Positions 1 to 12,000 of a stretch of DNA of 64,000 nt are shown here, piece by piece. This DNA is from Cymbomonas tetramitiformis. Its lineage: Eukaryota; Chlorophyta; Pyramimonadophyceae; Pyramimonadales; Pyramimonadaceae. Every line of letters begins with the position of its first letter. Position 1 is the stretch's first letter. The translations under genes and the position numbers were made by a program. The notes under the pieces were generated by a model that saw only the letters and a list, made by a program, of their open reading frames with translations, was not told where the DNA came from and made no database searches. The DNA is taken from assembly GCA_001247695.2 (NCBI GenBank), contig LGRX02035323.1, forward strand, positions 1-64,000. Direction: 5' to 3'.

Positions 1-78
1 TTTCATGTCGGAGCGCGGCGGAGTGGTTTCATGTCGGAGCGCGGCGGAGTGGTTTCGTGTCGGAGTGCGGCGGAGTGG
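1..78. repeat. 26-bp tandem repeat, 3 copies, at the window edge
   Basis: Units start at 1, 27 and 53 (TTTCATGTCGGAGCGCGGCG...) with two substitutions in the third. The array may continue beyond base 1. Confidence 0.9.
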
Positions 79-3000
79 TTTAATGCTTGTAAAGAAGACT
101 GCCACGAAACCAGATCGGAGCGCACACGGCAACTGGAATTGCACTCGGAACGCCCGGAGCATGGATTAGAGTCTTGAAGCAAGAGGGACAGCTGATGCCC
201 TTGCAGCGCAGGCGTCTGAATGCGAGAGGCCGAGGCATCCAACGGCTCCCGGCTGAGCAACCATTTGACGGCTGCGGGAAGCCGTGCGATCGTGGAATGG
301 GCTCGGGAAGGCTCGAGGCAGGCGCGCCGCGAGGCAATGGTAAACCGAGAAGGAGGGGAGACGGAGAGAAGGGGCGCACGGTGTTTGACGAAAGCGGTGC
401 GGAATAGGCCACTGAGGTCCAAGAGCGCTTCGCCTGCGACAATCCCCCAGGACCGAGGCGGCTGCTTCAGACGCCATCCCGAGCTCCGAGGTGCGAGCTT
501 CAGCATGCACCAGAGACGCAAAGGTGCATTTCCCAGATAAGGCGGTCCCCTACCTCCCTCTGCTGCGGTGTCCATCCGGAGCCATGCAGGCATCACAGCG
601 TACAGAGGGGGGTGCTCCCAGGCAAAGGGTTGAGCAGTGCAACAGAGAGCTGTTCAGAAGCGCAGCGCTCAGAGCATCATTCTCAGAGTGCAGGACAAGA
701 AGCCACGGAGCTACCATCGAGCCGCGCACAGCACAGACCCGACCACGGAGCTACCATCGAGCCGCGCACAGCACAGACCCGACCACGGAGCTACATCGAG
801 CCGCGCACAGCACAGACCGACCACGGAGCTGCTACATCGAGCCGCCGCACAGCACAGACCCGACCACGGAGCTACCATCGACGCGCACAGCACAGACCCG
901 ACCACTGAGCTACCATCGAGCCGCGCACAGCACAGACCCACCACGGAGCTACCATCGAGCCGCGCACAGCACAGACCACCACGGAGCTAACATCGAGCCG
1001 CGCAGACAGCACAGACCCGACCACGGAGTTACCATCGAGCCGCGTGATTACACAGACCCGACCACGGAGCTACCATCGAGCCGCGCACAGCACAGACCCG
1101 ACCACGGGAGGCCGCACCACAGGCACCAGCCGCGCACAGCACAGACCCGACCACGGAGCTACCATCGAGCCGCGCACAGCACAGACCCGACCACGGAGCT
1201 ACCATCGAGCCGCGCACAGCACAGACCCGACCACGGAGCTACCATCGAGCCGCGCACAGCATATGGTAAGCGGAGCCCATCACAAACTCAGCCATAGGGC
1301 AAATGCACAGCAGAGCAAACGTAGCACCCTAACCCTAACAGTCTCATGTGCAGTATGGCTGTGGCGGCAAAGCAAGGTGCACCCTTTCCGCAGGGGGCCA
1401 CCCTCGCGCAGCTCACAGCGCGCACATGCAGCGGCCCAACCTCCGCCTGGGAGAACAGCGCACCGATATAGTCATTTGAGTTGAGCAGATCCTGATCCCA
1501 CGCCTGCAGCTTCAGCCTGCACACAATTCGCCAGCAACCCCTGCTCAGCCCCTCCCCCTTGCTGTGTGGCTGAGAGGGTCTCACCCCCTTGCTGTGTGGC
1601 TGAGAGGGTCTCACCCCCTTGCTGTGTGGCTGAGAGGGTCTCACCCCCTTGCTGTGTGGCCGAGAGGGCCCCTCCCCCTTGCTGTGCGGCTGAGAGGGTC
1701 CCACCCCCTTGCTGCATAACTGAGACTTTAATCACTGATTCACGGGCACCTGAGCGAGCACACCCGGCTAGCTCCACGTGCTTGCTCCGCAATAAGCAAC
1801 CAGCTCCTTCCCGGGGCAGGGCGTACCAATCACGCAGAAGCACGCAGTGAGTCGCACGAGCCAATAGTAGAATACAGACTTCTAGAGTCTCGAGAAAATC
1901 TGAGAGAAAATACATTCTGTCATCTACGTTGGTAGGAAAATATGTCATCCGTATTCGATCGAGAATCGGGATCAGTGACGGGATCAGAAGTGTGATGGCG
2001 ACTGTGTGACTCTTCCTAGATTCCTCATCTGTTGCGTGATAAAGAGGCCAAGTGCCTCGGTGAACTCGTCTTTTAACATCTTTTCGAATCAATTCGGCAC
2101 GCTGGTGCCTGATCTGTAAAAATGTAGAACTTAATGAATCTTTTATATCGTTTGTGGAGGTGCGTAGTAGATTGCACCAATCACGAGGCACCGCGTGGAG
2201 AACCATTCACGCGGAGCATTGGTTGCCTCGGGCCACTCTCCAGCATGCACAGACCTGGATGTTTCCCCCCTCCAGCATGGCGTGGGGGATGCGGCGCCAT
2301 GGCGCGCACCTTGCTTGGGCCACGGGGAGCTCCGCCGCGTAAATCATGCGATAGTTGAAGCTCGCCTCGCCCTTCTTCGCGCGCCAGTGCGTGTCTGTGT
2401 CCTCAACCAGCCGGTCCGCCCCACCGACCGTGGTGCTCTTCATCTGCGCCCCCGCCACAGAGGCCTCAAACAACCCCGCCACCGCGCATAACATCTGCAC
2501 CGTCCGAGCACCGAAGCCTCCGCACACTTCGATGGATTGTTTGAGCCGTGGATGTCAGCGCACCGCCCTGGGCTTCGCGGATGGAGCCGTTCAGGGCGGA
2601 TCGAGGGGGTTGAGGCGCACCATAGTGAGAGTGGAGCGGATGAAGAGGTCGCTCTGATTGGTGATTGGGTCTTGATTTGGAACTTTCCGCGTGCGCCAGA
2701 TAATCAACCGTGCCTGGGTTCAACACTCCCCCCCGCCCGTACCCTTCGACACCCTCACCGGGGCCGAGGTACCCACCAGAGGAGAGGGAGTCGGGGGGGC
2801 ACTGCGGCATGCCGGCGGGGCGGGGCCTCGGCGCAGCGCACCTCAAAGTGTGCCGGCGGTGGCGGGTGAATGTCGATCGGTGGATTGATCTTGGCCTGCG
2901 GCTCCGGCCACAGCTCCATCCACATCTCCAGCTTACCGCGGATGCGGTTTGAGCCGGGCTTGGTCAGCGTGCGCCGCTCAATCGGGGGCAGCGGCGCTTC

Positions 3001-6000
3001 TTGAGGACGGTCCGCCCCTGGAGCCCGCCCCTCCGCACCACACAGCCCCTCCTCCCCCCCTCCTCCTCTGCCTCTGTCGCTCGGTGGACTTCCACCCCTT
3101 GAGGCTCTACCTAAGCTTCTGTAAGGCCTCGCACACCCATGAGCCCTGCCACCCCACCTTCATCCCCCGGGCCTCTGAAGCTTGCCCTCCTCCCCCTGCC
3201 ACATTGCCCTCGCTGCCACACCGCCCTCGCTGACCCCCTGGGCCCTGCCACCCTCGCTGCCCTCTGGGCCCTGCCACACCGCCCTCGCTGCCCTCTGGCC
3301 CCCGTCACGCCGTCCTGGAACTCTCCGGGCTGCGAGCATGGACGCACCGGACTCGCGCCACTCCTTGGAGAAGAGCCGGTTCTCGAGGTCCAGCTCGGTT
3401 TGGCCCACAAGCACGTCACGGTACAGCGAGTCGTGGTGCCAAACCTGCGCCCAGGCCCACCAGGGGGTTGCTGCTTGGTGTACACAACCCTCTTGGAGGC
3501 TAAATACTTAGCGGAGAAGTGGGCTTGAGGGGGTGCTGTGCAAGCAGATCTTTGGGAGTGCCACGTTTTTCGGGGGGGGCTGCAGCCGTCGCAGGTGCAC
3601 CTCGATCTGTACGACGGAGACACCAGGGAGCATCACGGGCAGCTCAATACACTTCCGGAACTGCGGCTGCAGTGAGTCGTAAACGAGGTCATCGCGGAAG
3701 CTGAGCGTTTGACCTCCGATCTTCACCTGCAGTCTCCAGACCCGCGAAGCCTCACCACCCGCCCCGCCCCTGCTCCATGGCTTGATGGCGCTGAAGCAGC
3801 GGCCCAGCCTTCAGGGGTTTCAAGGCAGGTGCGGGCCACCCCTTTGGGTGGGGTGATGATACTCCGGTATTGTTGTCGCTAGGGCGGGGGCATCGGGGCG
3901 GGGACTGACACCTTGAGGTAGCAGTGCAGACCGTTGTGCTTCGGGCCAAGGGTGACCTTCCCTGGCGCCACTATGTTGCGCGTGCGGATGACATACAAGC
4001 GCGCCACGTAGGCGTTGGGCATCATCAGCCTGCGCATCTCTGCAGACTGTGCTGCATGGAGCGTCCGCGCTGCCCAGCCCCGGAAAGCCCACCGCTCAGC
4101 ACCAAGCCCCGCCCAGCCCAACTCCCGCGCCTCACTCAAAGCTCAAAGCTACCCAGCTCTGGCGCATCACTGCTGAGGCCATTGCTAAGCCGGGAGAAGA
4201 CGAGAATCGCCGGGGAGTGCCGGGTATCAGAAATTCAGCATGCCGCTCGCTCAATGGGCGCCATGGCGCGCTCGCTCAAGAGAGGGTCCGCGGCAGACCT
4301 ATAGCCGCCTCTTCCGCGGACGCCTTCGGGATCTCCGCTGGTGCCGGCGTCTCCTCCTCGGCCTTGGCTTGTGCCGCCTTCACGGCCGAGTCATCCAGCA
4401 CTGTCATCTTGATGGTGCCCTGCGCGTCCCTCGAGGCCCCGCAGCTGTGTCACTCCCTCGCCCACGTGGCAGAGGGCCGGCCTGCGGCCTGGGTCGAGCC
4501 AGACAGGATATAGGCTCACAAAAGCGGCCGGCTGCCCCGTGCTGACTTGGCACCGTGCTGACTCGGCACCGCAGCGTTTTGGGCGCGCGGCTGTGCAAGC
4601 GCCCGCCCATGAAACACGGTGTACATGGCCACCGCCCTCCACCCTGCTCCGTGCGGGGTCCCCTGAGACCAAATGTCGCAGCCCCACGTGGGGGACACAG
4701 CAGTGCTCTGTGCGCTGAGGGCTGTTCGAGGCGCCGCACAGCTCGCTTGCAGGGGCCAAGGCAGGCGCACGGCAGAGGGGCGGGGGCGGGGGTGCACTTT
4801 GAGGTAGCCCACAGACTCCTGATGCCGAAGCACGGCGAATTTGCCAAATGGCTCGAGGTCCATGTGCTTCTCCAGAGCGTCGTTGTACACCTTGCGCCCC
4901 ACTCGCCACGTGTCCATCTGCTCCATCAGCTTCTCAGTCTGTTTGGCCGAGTCATTGGCACCTTCCGAGTCATCAGCATCAGCAGCCCCACGTGCGGTTG
5001 CCAGCTCCGTGCCCTGTGCAGCCTCCTGCGACCCCGCCGCCTCCTCCCCCAGTGTCGCGCCCCGTGGCCCAACAGCCGGGCCCTCTCCTTCGCTGCGACT
5101 AGGGGTCGATGAGGGGGGGGGCACAATCTGTCACCAGGTAAGACGTGTTGTCGGAGTACACTGGCGTAGCATGCACCATGCACTCAGCCCGACCCCTCTA
5201 GTGCACAGTACACCCAAATGTGCGCCGGGAACCCGAAAAGGCACGGACATGAGATACGGTCGCGTGCAGCCGCGAGAGAATTCGCTAGTAAACCTCCCCC
5301 CCCATGTGCTGAAGAATTCTCAACATGGAGTAGGTAGAACGCCGTTCACACGGGGGTGGGGGGGGAAGGGAGGCGCACACAGCCCTCTCCTACTTGCACT
5401 GTTTGTGACCTCCCTCGCTCCACCTACGTCACAATTGGGCTGATGCAATTCTGGGGATTTCTTTGACGCTCATTCGGCCTGTCTGACGAATGGCGGGTCA
5501 CGAATGTAGCACTGCCCAAAAGCATCTACTTTAGAGTATGGGGTTCTTAGTCCCGCACCCCAAATTATTTCATGAATTAGTTAGTGGATGGGGCGCGGAT
5601 AGTTCCCACATGCTTGGGGCGCTGAGTACTCCCACGGCGCGTCTGGCTAGCTTCGGCTCGTCGGTGTGGGTGTGGTGAGGCGAGATGCAAGGCGGCGGCG
5701 CTCCGATGGGTGCTGGAGGAAGTTGCGGGCATTGCATACCGTGAGAGGCAAGAACCACCGTCGGATGGACGCATCAGGCCGTGGTAATTGTTGCAAATAA
5801 ATCAGAGGATACGAAGAGAGCGGATGGGCGCCAGAGGACAGGGCCAGTGTTGTATGCGAGCTGGAAAGAACTGTGAGCTTTGGATGGAATTTAGATACAG
5901 TGGCAAGCGTTGGATCCAATCAAGGACCAGAGCAGCAATTATTTGAGGGGGTCGAAAAGCAGTGGCACGTAGGCAGGCAACAACTGATATCACATCAAGA

Positions 6001-9000
6001 GGGCGGTGCACGGCGCCCAGGTGCACGGGTGCGGTTATAGGGACACACAGAAGCTGCTGGAAGTTGTGGCCGTCCAAACATAGGATTGGTTGTGAATGAT
6101 GCCCCCACCTGATGTGGGGGCATGTCCAGCACCACCTCCCCAGTGGTACTGCTCAGCAGCGGCTCGCTGATCTCCCTCTCTGCTCAGTTTGCCCCACTCC
6201 CACCCCACCCCACCCACCTCCCGTCGCCCTGCGCCTTTGATTTCAATCTTTGGACACTGCCTCAGCCAGCTGTGTCCATTCCCACCTCCGAGAACAGATA
6301 ATCTGCTCGGGCACAGCAAGGGGCGCAGCAAGGGGCGCAGCAAGGGGCGCAGCAAGGGGTGCAGCGAAAGGCACCGCCCAATGCGCCACCAGAAGGGGCC
6401 CACCATCACGGACCGAGTGGGGCCCCAGCTCACCCTGGCTGGCCATACTGCCGTAGTTCTTCTTCTTCCTCCTCCTCCTCTTCTTAGCCGAGCTGCTGGC
6501 AGCCTCCTCATTCTCGTCGTCAGCGGTGCCCGAGATGTCATACACGGTGGTTTCTGGTCACACGAGCCCGCCCCTAGCCACCCATCAGGGCTCGCACCGG
6601 ACGCACCCTCCCCTGCGCTCGCCATCGGCTATCCACAGCTGCCATGCCAGCGTAACCCTCCACGCAACCGTTTCTCACCTCCGTCTCACCTCCTTCTCAC
6701 CACCTTCGCATCCATGGAGCCGCCACGGCCACACATGGGCAACGAGCGCTGGGCAATGAGCGCCGGCCGGTCAGTAGCTCAAATAGCAGAGGCGGACTTG
6801 CCCTACGAGCGAGCTACATTGCGCGGCAGCGATGCCGCGCCCTGCTTGCACCCCTCTTCGAGGGGCGTCGATCCCCGCCATCGCATCGGCCTCCCGAACA
6901 GTGATCGGCCGCAGCGGTGCATGGCCCACGGCATCGCCGCAGGCGCCCCCTACCGAGACTGGCCAACAGAGGCCGCACCTCGCCGCAGTTTGGGAGACAC
7001 CAGGGAGCTGTGGAGAGGCGAGGGTGCGTGCCTGGCTCCAAGTTGATAACCTCCTCCTCCTCCTCCTCCTCCTCCTCCTCGCCGCCGGAGCTCTCCGCCA
7101 GCTCCCTCGCGGCCACCTCCCAGGGCAGATACGCGGACAGCGGCACGAACGCGGTGCCGACGCACACCGCACCCGTGAGGCGGTGGTCCAGCACATCGCA
7201 GCGCAGCGTCGGCGCAAAGGCGCTCAGCGTATGCACAGGGATGGACATGCTCAGCACCTGGTGCACAGCGCATACCCCCCCACGCCGCGCTCCTCGGTCG
7301 TAGGCCGGAGCAGGGCGGATCGAGTTCATAGCGATCACTTGGCAATTGCCGACCTGCCGATACTGTCAGACGCTCGAGGATACCCCGCATCACTGCGCCA
7401 TCTACCCGCACAGGAGGAGGTCAAAGGCTGCCACGGGCGAAGGGTCCGGACTCGTCGGAGCGATGTGGAGATGGATATGCCGCGCGTGCCAACACGCAAT
7501 CGGACGCCTCGCCCCCTGTACGCACGCGAAACACTAAAAGCACCGCGCACCCTTGCTGAGGGGGCGCTTGAGGATGGCGAGGAGCCATGCCTGGAAAAAG
7601 TTGGGGCTCTGGCCGGTGGGCTCGTCGCTGGGCTTGGTCTCCGCCACACGGAGAGGGTCCGACATGCTGCCGATGGTGATGCGCACGGAGGGCTTGCTGA
7701 TGGACAGGCCGCAGTAAGGCTTGAGCGGTCCGCGCAGTCCGATCACTGTCAGCTCCAGCAGACACAGCATCGTTGGGGGCAGCGTCAACGGGCGAGGCAC
7801 CGGGTACAGCCCCGTTACTTCATCTGCCGGGAAAAGCTCGAACGACGCCTGCGCATACTCCCCCCCCGCAGCCAGTTACCGCCATAAAAAATCCGTGGTC
7901 CAGCAGGAACTTCCGCCGTCGATGCTTTGTTGCAGGGGACCGGGGCCGTCGATGCTTCGTTGCAGGGGGCGAGGGCCGCTGATGGCTTCGTTGCAGGGGA
8001 CCGGGCCGGCCGATACTTCGTTGCAGGGGGCCGGGCCGTCGATGCTTCGCTGCAGGGGCCAGGGCCGCCGATGCTTCGTTGTAGGGACCGGGCCGTCGAT
8101 ACTTCGTTGCAGGGGGGCCGGGGCCGCTGATGCTTCGCTGCAGGCCAGGGCCGTCGATGCCTCGTTGCAGGGGACCGTAACTCGCCGAGTTTTCGTTGCA
8201 GGGGTACGGGGCCGTCGTGGATGCTTCGTTGCAGGGGACCGGGCCGTCGATGCTTCGTTGCAGGGGATCGGGGCCGTCGATGCTTCGTTGCAGGGGACCG
8301 GGGCCATTCAAGATGAGCGTTTGGATAAGGGGGGAACTCGCATTCCGGGAGGATGGGGGTTTGGTTGTTGGAGGCGCAGACCAGTAGTTGGGCAGGCTTA
8401 TTACAGGGCTTGAGGCCTGTGTCGACACCAAGCTCCAAGCAGTGCCACTTGTGGGGGATGGGGGTGTTTGGATGGCTGCGCAGCCATCGCATCCCCTCCT
8501 CGACCATTGCCTTGCCCGTCATACTGGTACTTCCCAGCAGAACGTCGGAGCAAAGCTCATTCCTATCAAGCACAAGCACGCTCACCGGGGGTAGCGCATT
8601 GAGATCTGTGCCCTCAACCCACACCAGGCACCCCATCTACAGTGATCAGCACTTCCGCCGTGCCTGTTGCTCCCTGTGCTGTCACAGGTCAGTTCAGGAT
8701 GACACTGTACAAAGTACGAGAGGCCATCGCCGGTCCGCAGGAAGGGACGGTGCGCCCCGGGATGGGAGGCCGAGATCAGGGCAGCGCTGCCAGGATTAGG
8801 GTGGCGCGGCCGGGATCAGGGCAGCGCTGCCAGGATTAGGGCGGCGCGGCCGAGTTCAGGGCAGCGATTCCGGGATTAGGGTGGCGCAGCCGAGTTCAGG
8901 TCAGCACTGCCAGGATTAGGGGTGGCGCGGCCGGGATCAGGGCAGCGCTGCCGGGATTAGGGTGGCGTGGCCGGGATCAGGGCAGTGCTGCCAGGATTAG

Positions 9001-12000
9001 GGTGGCGCGGCCGGGATCAGGGCAGTGCTGCCAGGATTAGGGTGGCGCGGCCGAGTTCAGGTCAGCACTGCCAGGATTAGGGGTGGCGCGGCCGGGATCA
9101 GGGCAGCGCTGCCAGGATTAGGGGTGGCGTGGCCGTAGTTCAGGCCGTGGCGCCAGTTAGGATTAGGGGTGCGTGGGCGCGGCTGGGGATCAGGTTAGCG
9201 CTGCCGGGATTAGGGTGGCGTAGCCGGGATCAGGGCAGTGCTGCCAGATTAGGTGGCGCGGCCGATCAGGGCAGCGCTGCCAGGATTAGGGTGGCGCGGC
9301 CGAGTTCAGGTCAGCACTGCCAGGATTAGGGGTGGCGCGGCCGGGATCAGGGCAGCGCTGCCAGGATTAGGGTGGCGTGGCCGAGTTCAGGTCAGCGCTG
9401 CTAGGATTAGGGTGGCGCGGCCGAGATCAGGGCAGCGCTGCCAGGATTAGGGTGGCGCGGCCGGGATCAGGGCAGCGCTGCCAGGATTAGGGGTGGCGCG
9501 GCCGGGATCAGGGCAGCGCTGCCAGGATTAGGGTGGCGCGGCCGAGATCAGGGCAGCGATTCCGGGATTAGGGTGGCGCGGCCGGGATCAGGGCAGCGCT
9601 GCCAGGATTAGGGTGGCGCGGCTGGGATCAGGGCAGCGCTGCCAGGATTAGGGGTGGCGCGGCCGGGATCAGGGCAGTGCTGCCAGGATTAGGGTGACGC
9701 GGCCGAGTTCAGGTCAGCACTGCCAGGATTAGGGTGGCGCGGCCGAGATCAGGGCAGCGCTGCCAGGATTAGGGTGGCGCGGCCGGGATCAGGGCAGTGC
9801 TGCCAGGATTAGGGTGGCGCAGCCGAGTTGAGGTCAGCGCTGCCAGGATTAGGGTGGCGCGGCCGAGATCAGGGCAGCGATTCCGGGATTAGGGTGGCGC
9901 AGCCGAGTTGAGGTCAGCGCTGCCAGGATTAAGGTGGCGTGGTCGAGATCAGGGCAGCGATTCCGGGATTAGGGTGGCGCGGCCAGGATGAATGGAGGCA
10001 GGAAGCAAGGTGCAGCTTACCGGCCGGCAGACTTATTGGAGTCATGTTGCTGGCATACCATGATGGAAAGGTCGTCTGCATCACGCGCAACCGCACACAA
10101 TCGCACGTAACTTGCTTGAAAGCCGCAGAGACCCCTGTCAGAGGCCAGGGATGTGACCCTCGCTAGGGTGCTTCACATCGGGACATCACGCACGAATCGC
10201 TGAAGGGAGGGATGGGCGGAACGGGGAGGCCAGGGCGAGCTCGCCTTGCTTTTGAACTGGGTGAGCGTCACCGGGGACGAGCCGGTGAGCACGCAGTACG
10301 GGTCCGCAAACTCCTCGTTGCTGGTGGACGGCAGGTGCTGGGCTTGATATACGGCGTATCGGAACAGGTAGTTACGGAAGCTCGGCAGTGCAAGGGGAAG
10401 GCCTCCGCCCTCAGGGAAGGCCCCCTCTGTGGCCTCCGCGTCGTCGCCCTGCGTTCCGCCAGAGCGCTCGCGGCGCACCGTCAGGGCCTCTGGGACTTTC
10501 AGCTGTAGGCCACCTGGGCGGGCGGATCCCTTAGCCAAGTGAAGGCAACCTGAGGAGAAGGCGCTAGGCACAGAGTGCTCGCTAGATCCTCTGACCAGCC
10601 TCTTAGAGTCCAAAGGGGGGGGCGGAAGGCCTTTGCGTGCGAAAACCACTTGGCGAGGGGTCCATACAACTGGGCGGCCGGTGGCGGATTATGAAGTACA
10701 CGACAGGCACGTATAGGAAGGAGGACACTCGCCCCGTGGGGGAGAGCTGTTCGAAAGGCCTCGAGCCCTACTGGACAATGAAGATGCATCCCATTGGATG
10801 GCGGACGGTGAAGATGAATGAACATCGGATGGTCTGAAACATTTGAGGGTGCGAGCAAAGAGTGATAGAGATGGAGCCATCGGTCAGTTGTGCTGCTGCA
10901 GCAAGGCGTCATCAAGCACAAGGCTGCCCGCGCGCAGCAGTCAGGGAGGCGTCATGAAGCACAGGGCTGCCCGCGCACGGCAGTCAGGGGGGCGTCATCA
11001 AGCGAAGGGCTGCCCGCGCGCAGCAGTCAGGGAGGCGTCATCAAGCACAGGGCTGCTCGCGCGCGGCAGTCAGGGGGGCGTCATCAAGCACAGGGCTGCC
11101 CGCGCGCGGCAGTCAGGGAGGCGTCATCAAGCACAGGGCTGCTCGCGCGCGGCAGTCAGGGAGGCGTCATCAAGCACAGGGCTGCCCGCGCGCGGCAGTC
11201 AGGGGGGCGTCATCAAGCACAGGGCTGCCCGCGCGCGGCAGTCAGGGAGGCGTCATCAAGCACAGGGCTGCTCGCGCGCGGCAGTCAGGGAGGCACAAAC
11301 CACAAAGAGCGTGGCGCGGAGGTTGACCCAGACGGGAACCCCCGATGACGTGGCACCCGGGCCGGCATTGAACTTCATCCACTGGATCTCCCCGGTGAGG
11401 CTCTCGGGAGAGAACCGACCCCAGCACACCACACGCTTCCCCGTGATGGGCGAGCTCCCGTTGTCCCAGATCTCAACAAAGACATCTGGCACCTGCGGCT
11501 CCCGAAACCCCAATAACCTCCCCTCAAGCCACGTCAGCTCTCTCTCCTCTCCTCAGCCCCGCGAGCTACCGCTCTGGCATCGTTTTGGGTGTTCCCTCTT
11601 CTGCCCCACCGCCCGCAACGGTCACCAGGCTTGTCCCACCCGAACAGAGCCCGCGGGCATTCACAATAGTAGCTATCAGGGCACATCTTTAGGGTGATAC
11701 ATTTGCATGAAGAACTTGCTCAGGATACAGGACCATGGCATCCACAGGCCCCGGCAAGGGTTACTCGTGCCTCGAAACCTTCCGTTTCCAAATCGGTGCA
11801 GAGATGCCCGAAGCATGGCTCCCACAGCTACGCCACCTTCTCGGAGGCGCCAGCTGGAATGGCCGCCGCGATGCACACTCAAGAGAGGGCTCTGGCTAGA
11901 CTCCGGGCTTCGACGGGGGCTGAGGCGCGTGGCGCAGTCGCGGGAGGCCGCCAGCTGGACTCCGGGCTTCGACGGGGGCTGAGGCGCGTGGCGCAAGGTG

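Noticed and set aside
491..1297. Long arginine/threonine/glutamine-rich open frames on both strands
   Set aside because: They are readings of the 40-bp minisatellite in a ferlin intron; frame openness follows the repeat, not coding selection.
1566..1850. Ten-residue repeat protein on the plus strand
   Set aside because: The 30-bp array keeps any frame open; it lies in an intron on the antisense strand.
8606..8624. A 19-nt mini-intron (GTGTGG...CACAG) in ferlin
   Set aside because: It would rescue an alternative C2D frame, but all other introns are 70 bp or longer and a simpler acceptor before 8636 explains the exon.
7815..8636. 273-residue minus-strand frame as one protein
   Set aside because: Only its first 70 codons match ferlin C2D; the rest is the 30-bp array reading in the intron.
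8768..9990. Chromosome end
   Set aside because: TTAGGG occurs once per 40-bp unit, not as pure telomere repeat, and coding exons lie on both sides.
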